Below, in pieces: positions 48,780-59,194 of a DNA stretch of 64,000 nt. The position numbers and the translations under genes are program-made. The notes beneath the pieces were generated by a model. It saw only the letters and a list, made by a program, of their open reading frames with translations, searched no databases and had not been told where the DNA came from. Each line of letters opens with the position of its first letter. The stretch's first letter is position 1. Source of the DNA: Ascochyta rabiei. Its lineage: Eukaryota; Ascomycota; Dothideomycetes; Pleosporales; Didymellaceae. The stretch is from assembly GCF_004011695.2 (NCBI RefSeq), contig NC_082417.1, positions 868,001 to 932,000 on the forward strand. The letters are read 5' to 3'.

Positions 48780-49032
48780 TGTTAGGACTTCTACTAAGGT
48801 AAGATGGTAACCTACTAGTATGTGTTACAACCTACTAGCAGATTCTATTAAACCTAGTAGAAACCTTCCTTTCTGCCTTTACTTTCACTTGCAGAGAGCA
48901 CAGGCCTTACTACTATAAGTAGGCCCACCTTCTGCCCTCTTGTAGCTCGTTGTCTGCTATTTTGTTTACTCCTCTTTTGAATCTATTAGTTTACCAGGTC
49001 GCTACTTTTATGCTTGTGAAGTCTGCCTTACA
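48780..49032 (+). repeat. 3' LTR of Gypsy H
   Basis: 253 bp, a near copy of the 5' LTR with scattered C/T and G/A differences plus one short deletion. Followed by GGTAG. Confidence 0.93.
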
Positions 49033-49105
49033 GGTAGGGTACAGTAGGGGTACATTACCTAATGTACCCTACCCCTACCTAACCTCTACCCTTTTACCAC
49101 CGTAG

Positions 49106-49691
49106 CTATCCTTACAAAAGTGCTAGACAGAATAGGTTAGTACTTACTAAAATCAAGTAGGATATAGTTGTAATTAATAAAACTAGGGGTATAGATAGCT
49201 TATATGCTGCTAGCTACCTAGTTAGAGCTTTAGCCTGCGCAGACAGCTGCCTAGACCCTAGAGGTAAAGTAAGAGGTAAGAGAGGATTTCTGTTTATCTT
49301 TTACTAGGTAAAGGCAGAATTAGTATTAAACCCTATCTAACCTTATAAGGCATTACAAATGCCTAAACCTAGTTAGAATTAGCTATAACAGGACAGACAG
49401 AGTAAAAACACCTAAAGCTAGGTAAAAAATAATATAGTATTGCTAACTATACCATTGTTTAAGCCAAACAATCTAAAGAAGGGAGGCATTGTTAGGCGCT
49501 GGGCCTAGGGGTACCTCTGCTAGTCTTAGCGAGCTACTATAGGGCTAGTCAATCTAGACTATATAAAGGTGTTAGAGGTTATTGTTAATACTCTAGCAAT
49601 TAGTCTTGTTACTACACACTACGTACCTTAATACACCTGCTATCCTCTTTAACCCTATCCTCCCTTCTAATTGCTTCGTACACTCTTTACA
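49106..49691 (+). mobile_element. Gypsy G2, last segment with 3' LTR
   Basis: G2 resumes after hAT E1 at the second TAGCTATCCTTAC copy. It is colinear with the reverse complement of 9,069-9,445 in G up to the 3' LTR at 49,490-49,691. This closes the G2 element and shows that everything from 8,867 to 49,092 was inserted into it in two separate events. Confidence 0.85.
49490..49691 (+). repeat. 3' LTR of Gypsy G2
   Basis: 202 bp, TGTTAGGCGCTGGGC ... CTCTTTACA. Same length as both LTRs of G, opposite orientation. Confidence 0.92.
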
Positions 49692-49695
49692 ATCA

Positions 49696-50964
49696 CATAT
49701 TCTATAGAGAAGGCTACGCCTAGCATAAAAGAAGAAAAAACTAAAAGATTACTACTTCTGTCCCTAGAACAAGGCTATAGCATATTAGGCTAAATTCTTA
49801 AGGCTACTAAAAGAAGAAGAAGTAAAAGCACATAAAACCTAGATGCTATAGAAATTAGGAAGTAATGTACTAGCTATCTACACAGACACTTCTTCTAAAA
49901 AGAAAGGCCTAGGTATAGGAGTAGGAATTACGGTCCTGGACTAGAGACAACAGCCTAAGAAAATCTACTTTATAACCTATAACATTAGTAAAGGCTTAAT
50001 TACATACAATAAAGAACTAAAAGGTAGAATAAGAGGCTTTAGAATTACAGCTACAATAGCTACTGCAACACAGGACATATAAGTCTTTACAGATGACTAG
50101 GTAGCAATCCTAAGACTAAAAGCCCCTTTAAACAAGCCTAGACAGGCCTAGCAGATACGCTGCACAAAGGCAGCTAAAACTGTTAAAAACAAAGAAGCTA
50201 TAATTAGCCTTAAACAGGCCTCTAGACACTAAGATATTATATAAAATAAGAAAGCTAACTCTCTAGTAAAATAAGCAAACTAAAAGAGGCCTACCTTTAA
50301 CTTCACAAGCATTGCTATAACTGGAATTTGAGTTAAAGCTATTACAACAGAAGAGTGGACATACAAACTAGACACCTATACAGCTAAAGCAATCCTAAAG
50401 AAAATATGCACCTATATAACAAAATACTAGCTAAGTCTAATAAACAGGATAAAACTACTAAAAATTACTAAGAGAGAGGTAGCTAGTGCCTATTGCTATC
50501 TAAAACTAGAACATAGATATAATAAAGCATACCTACATAATATATAGAAGGTAGATAATAACAGATATATCTGCAGCTACATACAAACAACACAATACGT
50601 TCTGCTAAGCTGTAGAGCATACAGAGACGCAAGGAAAACAATGCAAGACAGCCTACAAGGACAAAGGCTTATAATAACCCTACTACTACACACAACCCTA
50701 GGAAATCTAGCTACTCTAGCTTTTATTTTAAAGACAAGAGTAGGCATATGTAATTAGTACCTATAATAAACAACAGATAGCTAAAATCCTCTATTTACTT
50801 CTTAGAGCATAGGCTCTTACTATAGGACTTTAAACACATATTAACTATCCCCTTTTACAAACACGCTCCTTAAGTTTCTAGAGTAGCTTACCTGCTCTCG
50901 TCTTATATAGTCTTACACTCACACAGGACGTTAAGGTTATTAATTAATTAATTAATTAATTAAT
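49696..50964 (+). mobile_element. 5'-truncated LINE copy, 1.27 kb
   Basis: Matches the last part of the full-length LINE (from about 27,205 to its 3' end): the start of RNase H with the IYTDTSS motif near 49,879, a Cys/His finger near 50,570-50,615, and the TTAATTAAT tail, here longer (50,938-50,964). It begins a few bases after the G2 LTR. 5' truncation is usual for target-primed insertion. No clear flanking duplication was found. Confidence 0.88.
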
Positions 50965-51267
50965 CTGACTCGCCCATGGGGAACGTTTAGTTGGAGATAA
51001 GTTAAGCAAAATTCAGGTTAGGGACCTTTAGAGGGAATAGTGCTTTACATTAGTCTATAAGGCGCTATAGCGTATATAGTAAGACAGCCTATAATACATA
51101 AATATATAGTAAAGGTATTCTAAATACATTAGGGAAGTGTAGTATAATAGATAGTATAGTTTTCTACTACTGTATACTGTAGTATTAAATAGTAGTTATA
51201 GTCTTAGGGTTGTTTTAGCAAATGTAAGTTAACTACTTAGGTGAGCGGTTTGCTTGTAAAGTACATT
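50965..51267. other. low-copy spacer left of Copia J, no gene seen
   Basis: About 300 bp matching nothing else in the window. AT-rich with a C/G-rich start (CTGACTCGCCCATGGGGAAC). It would join directly to 58,381 if Copia J were removed, so it is probably the same original locus as the secreted-protein island. No ORF, RNA or repeat recognised. Confidence 0.5.
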
Positions 51268-51435
51268 TATTAAATAAAAGGTATTGGAGAAATGGGTTAG
51301 GCGATATACATGCCAAGAAACCGTGCAGGGGCCCCTACTAGAACCTAGATAAGACAAAAATCACCCTTACATAGAACAAGAACAGAACATTAATACATTT
51401 TTATTAACTTATTACTATTACTATCTAATCTAACA
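51268..51435 (+). repeat. 5' LTR of Copia J
   Basis: 168 bp. The terminal TG has become TA. Contains AAACCGTGCAGGGGCCCC, shared with the partner LTR. Confidence 0.92.
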
Positions 51436-51479
51436 ATTAGGAGTCTTACTGCTGCTACGATAAGCGCTAATAACAAGCA

Positions 51480-54400
51480 AAATAGCAACTAGCTAAAGCT
51501 AGAGGGACGCGACATTTATTCTCACTAACTTAAGCAACTAGGTCTCCTAGTACTGCTAACTTTCAATTAAGTGCTAGTTGTAAGATATATAGCTGCTAGT
51601 AGACTCTAAAGAGGTACAACTCTAACGCATACAACTAGAGGCGCTACTACCTCTAGAAATTACGCAATATAAACTAGTAATAAGCACAAGCAACACCTTA
51701 ACTACGTTATTACAGACTCTCTAAGTAGGTTAAAGTAGAATATGCAGAACAACACATAAAGTTATAAATATATTAACAACTATACTGTAAACACCTATAA
51801 TCCTAATATAGGTATTAGACCTCTTAGAAAAGAGAAAAGAGGTATATAAAGAAGATTGTAAAGACTATAAGCTTTACCTTAAGTTCTATAAGATACTTAA
51901 GAAAGACTATTAAGATAAGAAAAGTAAAATATCAAGAATAGTTAAGTATATTCTTATAATAGTAATACTATATTTACAGCTAAGCTACTGCGTAGAAAAC
52001 AGAACGCTGTATAAATAGATAACTGCCCTCTAAGACACTGTTAGAGTAGACGTAGACAAAGAACAGGCGTAAGTACAAGAAAGATACTATGCTACACTTA
52101 GACTAATATAAACAACTGTAAATTAGGAGACATAGCTAAGTAAATATAATTCGTTAGTAACTTAGGCTAAGACCCTTAAGGTAGCTAAGGTTATGCAAAC
52201 ACAAGCTATTATTAATAATTTTCTAGGCTCTATATCTAAGATAGCATTAACCTAGACTACAGCGTTCTAAGGGCTAGGATGCAATAATTAAGCTATAAAT
52301 AGAAAAAGAATAATAAAACTCTTCTATAATTATATAAGCCTTTAACATCTACTAAGAGGGAAGCCTAAGAGTGCCTTTGCAGTAGAAGAGGCATTATACG
52401 TAGTAAGTAGTAAATCTAACTTAAACCTATAAAGGGACGCCTTTAGTAGAGAACTAAGAGCGCTATCTAATAATAATTATTAAGGCTAGGGAAACCCTAG
52501 GTAAAGCAAAAGAAAGATAGATAGCTAAAGTGCTAGAACTAAGTAGTTCCTAGAAAGGAATATAGTAAGAGCTAAAGACATATGTCCTACCTGTAAACAG
52601 CGTTATAATATATCTAACTACTACTACGTAAATACAGCTAAGGTACCTAAGTAGTTTAACCTAAATAGAGGCGTTATAAAGCTAGTACAGTATACGCTTA
52701 AATATAACAGTAACTTACAAAAAATAATATAGGCAATGTCTTAAGGGACTAAGTAACTGCAAATAACGACAGCGTCTTAATTCATTACTCTACACATTAA
52801 GACGTCTTAAATACTAGATAAGATTATTAAGTAAATAGATAGCTAAAAAATTGCTTAGGTTAATAAAGGTAGTATAAAAGCAGTATATAGCGTAAGTAGT
52901 TAAGGATATCTATTAAAGGAGGTATTTCTCCTAGATTCTGGCTTAACTACGCATATCTGTAATAACCTCTTAAGACTTAGAGATGTACGCTAGCTAGCAA
53001 TAGAAGATTATATCTAGACTAGGAACTCTAAGGTCTAAATATAAGGATATAGTACTGTTAATATATTAGCAGAGAGATCTTAAGGCAAATAAGTACTACG
53101 CTTAGACAATATTGCATAGTGCCTAGATTTCCTCTGCATCCTAGTATTATTTAGGTTACTCTAAAGACAAGGAATATAGTAGCATAACTAAGAAGATCTA
53201 ACAACACTACGTTTAAGAAATAGTAATATTATAGCTATCCTAATAGAAAGCTTTAGATAGTAGGTTATTAAACACCTAAAGATAGCTATAGTAGCACTCT
53301 ATGTGCGTATAAATTATAATAGAAGATTACTATAGAGAGTAACAGCTATAATGTAGCATAAGAGGCTTAGACATCTAGGACTATCTGTAATTAAGCACCT
53401 TATATATTAATCTAAGGGGTAAAGATTAAAGGTATTATAACAGTGTAATATAACATATATAGATAATTAAAATTAAAGTATTAAATATAAAGAACCCTAT
53501 AATTAAAAAATAAAGGCCTAGGTAAATAAATAGCCATAGACTTCTATAAATATAAAGCAGAAAGCTTTAACAAGGAAAAGAGTTAAATGCTTATTACCTG
53601 CTAACACTCTTAGTATGTGTAGGACGTCTACTTAAAGGGCAACAGGCCTATAAGATCTATTATCTGTCTACTTAGGATCTTTATCTAGTTCTTAAAGAAA
53701 CAGTTTAATATTATAGTTAAGGTAATTAAGACAGATAACAAAATTATTATAGTTAAATAAGAGGATAAGAGATAGTGCACGTCCCTCTTAATAAGACTTA
53801 AGCCTTCTGCTCTAGACACATAAGCTTAGAATAGAGGAGCTAAATGCTTAGGGGGTGTAATAAAAGAAAAGGCACGCGTAATTTAACTAGACGTAAATCT
53901 ACTATAGGAACTATAGCTAGAAATTACTAGAGCAGTAGTATTCCTATACAATTAGACACTAAATTGTCTAAATAAGTAGAAATTACTATATAAAATATTC
54001 TTTACGCGCGCAGCTACTATAAATAGCATAGTTACTAGACCTTAAAAACTAAAATAGGCTTACTTAAGAGCATACAGATGCAAAGCATTTGCTATAACTA
54101 ATAATACTTATTAAAGAAAATTAAGGCTATAAAGACTAGACCTAAAGGTAGAGATTAGATACTTAGTAGGATACTAGTCTACTAACATATACTAAATCTA
54201 GGTCCTATTAATAGCTAAAGTAATTAGCACCTGTAATATAGTGTTTAATAAAGAAACAACATTTAATAGTAAAATAGAAGAAATTATAGATAACCTTATG
54301 CACAATATATTAGAGGAAATTATAACTTAGATTAGCATAGTTAAACTCCTAGCTATATAGAGCTATATATCTAAAACTAAAACATTCTATAAGGATAAGA

Positions 54401-56227
54401 CAACGCAGAAGAACACTCTGCGTGCTAAACAACCCTAATATTACTAAGGTAGGAAGATTGTAGAGGCATACCTAACGCCTCTACTAACTCCTCTACTAGC
54501 AGCATTCCTAACTAAATAGATAAGCTATAATAAGACAACAGACTAACTTAAACAAGACTAAGGAATGTCTGTAATAACGCTGTAGGCAGCTGCATTTATA
54601 GCAGGCACTAAGGCAGAACACCTTAGTTAACATAAAGGAAAACCTTTTAATAAAGCTTAATTAAAGAAGATTATAGAAAAGGGAATTAAGCTATATTAGA
54701 ACAAACTCCTGCTATTACCTACAGTATACTTAAAGCTAGAGGAGCACCCTCTCTATAAGAGGTTTAAATAAGCAGAAAATAAACACCTGTAAAGCTACAA
54801 ACAAATCGAGTTATAGACTAAAGTTCTAGCAGCTCTAGTTTAAAAGACTAGATAATAAATACTTAACTGTATATAGGTCTATACATATAAGTTTAATAAA
54901 TACTACTACCTTAATAAGTGTAAAGTAAGGCTTATAGTTAGAGAAAACTAATAATATAATATTATGTTATAAGATATTTATACAGTAACACTTATAGGCT
55001 AATTACTTAGAATACTAATAGTAATTACTATAAAATATAATCTTAAACTAAAATAATAGGACGTTATAAATGCGTTTATCTATACAACTATTAACTGCAA
55101 AATATATATAAGGATGCTAAGAGGATACTAGAAGACAGGCACCTTACTAAAGGTATAGAAAGCCTTATATAGACTCTACATCTCCCCTTAACTATAGCAG
55201 AAGGAATCTACAGCAATATTAGCTAGAATTAGATCTAAATAAGTACTATAAGAGCTATGCTATATAATTAAGGATAGAATAATTATCTTCTTCTATATAG
55301 ACAATATTATAATTATTTACTACCTAAAGCACAAATAAGAGGTAGATAATGCTATTAAACAGATGTAGGAGCAATACCTGTACACTAGAGGAGACAACTA
55401 TTAATAGTTCCTTAGTGTAGAAGTCTAATATAATAGATAGTAACAGATAATTTAATTATTATAAGCTACATACGTTAACAAGATTAGTTAATTAGTAACT
55501 AGATAGGATGTAAGGCATAATACGCTAATATCTAGAATTAAACTTAAGCCTAGAAACAGTCTAGCTAAACTACTAGAGATTAATTAATATTAGTAAAAGA
55601 TTAGATATCTGTTGTTTACAGCAGTAACTACTTAACCTAATATAGCGTTTACTACGTCGCAACTTACACGCTTTCTAGTTAACCTAAGTAATAAACAATA
55701 AGATGCTGCTAACTAAGTACTCCTGTACCTATAGAAGATAAGGAATCTATTACTTAACTTTAGATAGGGTAAAGGACTTAAAGTTGCAAGTAACGTATTA
55801 TTTGCTAACAACACTATAGACTAAAAGAGTTCCTAAGGATATGCTATTAAGCTATTTAGAAGACTTATTACCTAGAAAGTAAATAAACAAGATACTGTTA
55901 CAACGTTAACTACTAAGGCTAAGCTCCTAGCACTGTCTTAAGTAGCTAAGGAAGTAATATTTACTTCTTAACTATTAAACGAGCTTTAGGTAACCCTAAG
56001 TAATCCTATAATAATAATTAAATATAACAATATATCGACAATACATCTAGTTACTACAGACATTACTAAGATATAAACTAAACTTTAGTATGTTAATATA
56101 CACAACTACTAGTTATAATAAGAAGTTAAGTGCAAAATAATCAAAGTAGAATATATCCTATCTAATAACATAATTGCAGATAGATTTATAAAGTTGTTGC
56201 TAATTAGTAAATAGGCTAGCTTTCTTA
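51480..56227 (+). pseudogene. Copia J gag-pol relic
   Basis: Plus-strand polyprotein remnant. The gag finger CPTC*QRYNISNYYYV is at about 52,582. The protease motif DSGLTTHICNN is at about 52,934 (family: DSGAT/S-x-H). The integrase HHCC starts at about 53,352 (HKRLRHLGLSVIKHL), with the core to about 53,950. RT is about 54,800-55,500 with the box FFYIDNIII at 55,288. RNase H runs about 55,740-56,227, and pogo/Fot1 element 3 follows immediately. TAG and TAA stops throughout. Inactive. Confidence 0.87.
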
Positions 56228-58060
56228 ACGTGTTTTACTAGTAAGCGGCCAACACCAGTATCCGGCCAACCCCACCAAAACGCGTCAAACTTCTTTCATC
56301 CCAACTGTGATGGCTCAACCACAACGTACTCAAGCCTCCCTTACAGAGGGTAGATGCCTTCTTGCTGCCTCTGCCGTTAAATCAGGACGCGTTTAGTTAA
56401 AAAATAGGGCTGCTTTGCTCTACCAGGTGCCTCGTACAACGCTCCGCCGCCGCCTCCAGGGTATTAAGTCAAAAGACGCAACAACGTCTGTTAACCTTAA
56501 GCTTAGCCCTGTTAAAGAGCAGTCCCTTACTTAGTAGATCTTAGACCTTAATTGTTATAGATTTCCACCCCAGATTATTGATGTGCGACGAATAGCAGAC
56601 ACTCTCCTTACTACCTGCAGCCAAAATCCTCCTCCTCCTTCGCTAGGCAAGAACTGGGTAGCACGCTTTATTAAGCGCCAGCCAGAACTCTAGACAAAGT
56701 GGAATAGGAAATTCCATTCACAAAGGGCACGCTGTGAAGATCCTGTCAGGATTAGCGCGTGGTTCAGGCTGGTAGAGGAGACACGCCTTACATATGGGAT
56801 ACCTAATAAGGACATCTACAACTTTAATAAGACTGGGTTTATAATAGGTGTTGCCTTAATGTCTAAGGTTGTTACTAGCTCTGACACAGTTAGACGCGCT
56901 ACGGTTGTTTAGCCAGGCAATTGCGAGTAGGTAACAACAATTAAGTGTGTTAACGCGTCAGGTTGGTCTATCCCACCCTTCCTCATACTAGCAGGGAAGC
57001 TCCACTAGGCCAGCTGGTATCAAGACGTCCCACCTGACTGGACTGTTGCTGTTAGTGACAACGGCTGGACAACAGATAAGCTAGGCCTTGACTAGGTGAA
57101 GCACTTTAACAGGTACACACAGACTCGCTTATTAGGTGCTTGTCGGCTACTCATCCTTAACAGTCACAGCAGCCACGCTACACCTAAGTTTGATTAGTAC
57201 TGTAAGGACAACATGATCATTACCCTCTGTATGCCTCCTTACACCTTACACCTTCTCTAGCCACTAGACGTTGGCTGCTACTCTCCTCTTAAGGTAGTGT
57301 ATGGACATGAGGTGTCTAAGCTTGCCTGCTAAAGCATCTTCTATGTTAACAAGCTTGACTTCCTATAGATGTACCTGAGGATTAGACCAACTGCTCTATT
57401 AGAGAGCAATATTAAGGCTGGATTTCAAGCAACAGGGCTTATCCCATTTAATCTAGAGCGTGTCCTGTCATGCCTCACTGTTATCAGAACACCATCACCA
57501 CCAGGGACAGCAGCAGGACCAGCAGGGCTGTGGACAGCAGAGACACCACGTACAGTTGACTAGCTTTAGCAGCAAGCTTGCCTTGTACAAGATCTCCTTA
57601 AGCGTTAGTTATAGAGTCTAACTAGTTAAGCTATATCCCAGCTTGTTAAGGGTTGTTAGCTTGCAATGCAGTCAGCAACAATCTTAACTTAGAAGAATGC
57701 TAAGCTACGTGCTTTAAACTAACGCTAGTAATATAAGCGTTAAAAGCGTAGACAGTATATAGCACGTAGGGGAGTTCTACAGGTTAAGGAAGCTTAATTA
57801 CTAGTCTTACAGGCTGATAATGTGGTTGAGGAGGAGGCCCAGGTTGACGCTGCCCTACAGCGTCAGCGAGCACTACTAACATGTAGCAAATGCCACGTGC
57901 AAGGCCACAACAGGACTTAATGTAGAGCTATCTAATCTATTATGCTTTGAAACCTTACTTAATTTGACTGCGTGGTTGTGGAGTAATTGCACGCCAAGTT
58001 AGGCTGGTTTTGGTGGGGTTGGCCGGATACTGGTGTTGGCCGCTTACTAGTGAAACACGT
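56228..58060 (+). mobile_element. pogo/Fot1-type DNA transposon 3, 1,833 bp
   Basis: Flanked by TA (56,226-56,227; 58,061-58,062). Inverted ends of about 55 bp start ACGTGTTTTACTAGTAAGCG on the left and are mirrored at the right end. Each TIR carries GGCCAACACCAG and GGCCAACCCCACC modules. Visibly GC-richer and less mutated than the surrounding Copia J, so younger or less exposed to RIP. It encodes a plus-strand transposase relic. Confidence 0.93.
56310..57960 (+). pseudogene. pogo/Fot1 DDE transposase relic 3 (best preserved)
   Basis: One continuous frame from ATG 56,310 (MAQPQRTQASLTEGR) to a CCHC knuckle (CSKCHVQGHNRT*C) near 57,887-57,930. It is interrupted almost only by TAG codons replacing Gln or Trp. 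Readable parts: an N-terminal helix-turn-helix (VPRTTLRRRLQGI); a CENP-B-like second domain (LGKNWVARFIKRQPEL); DDE motif 1 YNFNKTGF (Asp to Asn); DNGWTTDKLGLD near 57,059; motif 2 LLILNSHSSH (Asp to Asn); and motif 3 PLDVGCYSPLK (Asp kept) near 57,262. No indels are needed to read it. The stop-free piece at 57,369-57,563 is its C-terminal part. Catalytically dead. Confidence 0.93.
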
Positions 58061-58207
58061 TAATTAGTTAGGACTTATTAAGGGCTAGAAGGGTACATTA
58101 AGGGATATCCTGCTTAAGAAGATGTAAGAGCAACTAGAGGACCTTACGTTAAAGAGTTAATTAACTAGTTTACGCAGCTTATAATAGGATTCTAAGCTAA
58201 GCGGGTG

Positions 58208-58375
58208 TGTTAAATGAAAGGTATTAGAGAAATAGGTTAGGTAATATACCTGCTAAGAAACCGTGCAGGGGCCCCCACCAGAACATAGATAAGACGAAAA
58301 TCACCCTTACATAGAACAAGAACAGAACATTAATACATTATTATCAACTCATTACTATTACCATCTAATTTGACA
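58208..58375 (+). repeat. 3' LTR of Copia J
   Basis: 168 bp, begins TGTTAAATGAAAGG and ends TTTGACA. Preceded by the purine-rich TAAGCGGGTG. Less mutated than the 5' LTR, especially at its right end, where it meets the little-mutated island. Confidence 0.92.
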
Positions 58376-58662
58376 ACATTATAGATAAAAGAATGTGTAG
58401 ATGTAGATAGAGGTAGGATAACAGTAGATCTCTAACAACAAACATCTTTTTCAGTGTTAAGGTGAGTGTTACCAACTTATATTAGCGCTACGTTAGCTGT
58501 TCTGTCACTCTACGCATCGCTACGGAGGGGGGGGGGGGGGGCTGAAACTTTGTATACTTCAAACGAACAAATAAAAGACCGCTGCTGCAAATGTCAATAA
58601 TTGGATCTGCGCCATTAACGTGTGAAGATGTGCTGACTAAATACAGTTCCTAGCGTAACAAG
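58376..58662. other. downstream flank of secreted-protein gene 1, with a 15-G tract
   Basis: Little-mutated single-copy DNA between Copia J and the stop codon of the minus-strand gene. It contains a homopolymer of 15 G at 58,527-58,541 and should hold the 3' UTR of the gene. No clear AATAAA signal on the minus strand and no further gene seen. Confidence 0.55.
58527..58541. repeat. poly-G tract (15 G)
   Basis: An uninterrupted run of 15 G on the plus strand following TACGGA. It could be a length-variable locus or an assembly weak point. Confidence 0.9.
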
Positions 58663-59067
58663 CTAACATATTACCATGAAAGAGCTTTTGTTCGGAAGTG
58701 CGTGACAGACACCATCATTCCCAATCTTAATAGAGTTTCGGATACAATTTTCATCTTCATAAACGTAAACTATGAATGTTAACAAATTTTCATCAATAAC
58801 TTTTTATAGAGAACCATCTTATCATTACTGAACAAGAGAAGATCGTTTTGATGACTTACCCCAGCATCCTTTTCGGAGTGTGGATACCCGAAGTGACCCA
58901 AGCAAGTCGGTGTAACAGGTTAATTGATGAATGTCGGTGAAATCGCTGTGATCTGTTCCAGCACAGTTGGAATGGGCGCTCCACGAGTCTATACTGCCCA
59001 CAACTACTGAAGCAGTTACTCCAGACACGATCGTAAAGATAAAGGGAATAAGCGTAGAAGAGTGCAT
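58663..59067 (-). CDS. small secreted cysteine-rich protein 1, candidate effector (one intron)
   Basis: Minus-strand gene of two exons: 59,067-58,860 and 58,769-58,663, with intron 58,859-58,770 (90 bp, GTAAGT...CATAG, TTAAC branch-like motif 8 bp before the end). The spliced product is 104 residues. The hydrophobic N-terminus of about 20 residues (MHSSTLIPFIFTIVSGVTAS) looks like a signal peptide. Six cysteines at 35, 51, 68, 78, 91 and 104; the last residue is Cys. Exon 1 ends in GCW, and exon 2 encodes a module with the KIGNDGVCH motif. It is paralogous to 59,821-60,205: same intron phase and position, same exon 2 length (107 nt), same cysteine order. The start was chosen by the signal peptide and a TATA element about 55 bp upstream. 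No known family recognised. Secreted effector is inferred from size, cysteines, location and lack of RIP damage. A longer unspliced frame exists but ends nine codons later without the partner module. Confidence 0.82.
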
Positions 59068-59120
59068 TTTGTAAGATCGTATTGACGTAAATGCATCTTA
59101 TCAAGAAGGGGACTTACACT

Positions 59121-59130
59121 CTTTATATTG
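59121..59130 (-). promoter_or_regulatory. TATA element of secreted-protein gene 1
   Basis: CAATATAAAG on the minus strand, 54-63 bp upstream of the start codon at 59,067, followed by an AGAGTGTAAGT leader. Its spacing to the ATG is almost the same as in the partner gene. Confidence 0.6.
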
Positions 59131-59194
59131 TGTACTAGAAGACTGCAACTACTAGGAATTACTAGCAACAATTACACCGCTGGCTAATTACCAA

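Larger units (their letters stand above)
40805..49032 (+). mobile_element. Gypsy H, full-length chromovirus, TSD GGTAG
   Basis: An 8,228-bp plus-strand Ty3/Gypsy element with LTRs at 40,805-41,060 and 48,780-49,032 and exact TSD GGTAG (40,800-40,804 and 49,033-49,037). It splits the right subterminal region of hAT E1. The empty site can be read intact in E2 near 61,245. It has separate gag and pol regions, a purine tract AAGGAGGGGCACG before the 3' LTR, and a chromodomain-like pol end. RIP-degraded. Confidence 0.95.
32274..49092 (-). mobile_element. hAT-type DNA transposon E1 with telomere-like subterminal arrays
   Basis: A DNA transposon about 6.7 kb long after removing its two insertions (pogo/Fot1 at 33,351-35,214; Gypsy H at 40,805-49,032). 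The ends are related inverted repeats: CAGGCAAAAGGGTAGG on the left and, in reverse complement, CGGTGGTAAAAGGGTAG on the right. The second copy at 61,176 starts CAGTGGCAAAAGGGTAGG. Flanks are TAGCTATCCTTAC on both sides (32,261-32,273 and 49,093-49,105), part of G2. A hAT transposase remnant lies on the minus strand. The 13-bp flank repeat is longer than the 8 bp usual for hAT, so the exact termini deserve care. Confidence 0.8.
51268..58375 (+). mobile_element. Copia LTR retrotransposon J, full length, TSD ACATT
   Basis: A plus-strand Copia element with 168-bp LTRs at 51,268-51,435 and 58,208-58,375 and exact flanks ACATT (51,263-51,267; 58,376-58,380). It contains pogo/Fot1 element 3 at 56,228-58,060; net length is about 5.3 kb. 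It is a different family from A/B by LTR sequence but has a similar gag finger and domain order. Its right end lies only about 290 bp from the stop codon of the minus-strand secreted-protein gene. Confidence 0.94.

Noticed and set aside
31894..49691. The 202-bp repeat as the terminal inverted repeat of a short DNA element
   Set aside because: At first the opposite copies at 31,894 and 49,490 with shared sequence inside looked like a TIR element. The exact GGTAT duplication at 8,862-8,866 and 32,096-32,100, and gag directly inside the 31,894-32,095 copy, show they are LTRs of two nested Gypsy elements.
58856..59104. Alternative 82-residue minus-strand frame overlapping secreted-protein gene 1
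   Set aside because: It is a different frame over the same DNA, starts upstream of the signal-peptide ATG, and has no similarity to the paralogue. The spliced frame starting at 59,067 matches the partner gene in intron and cysteines.
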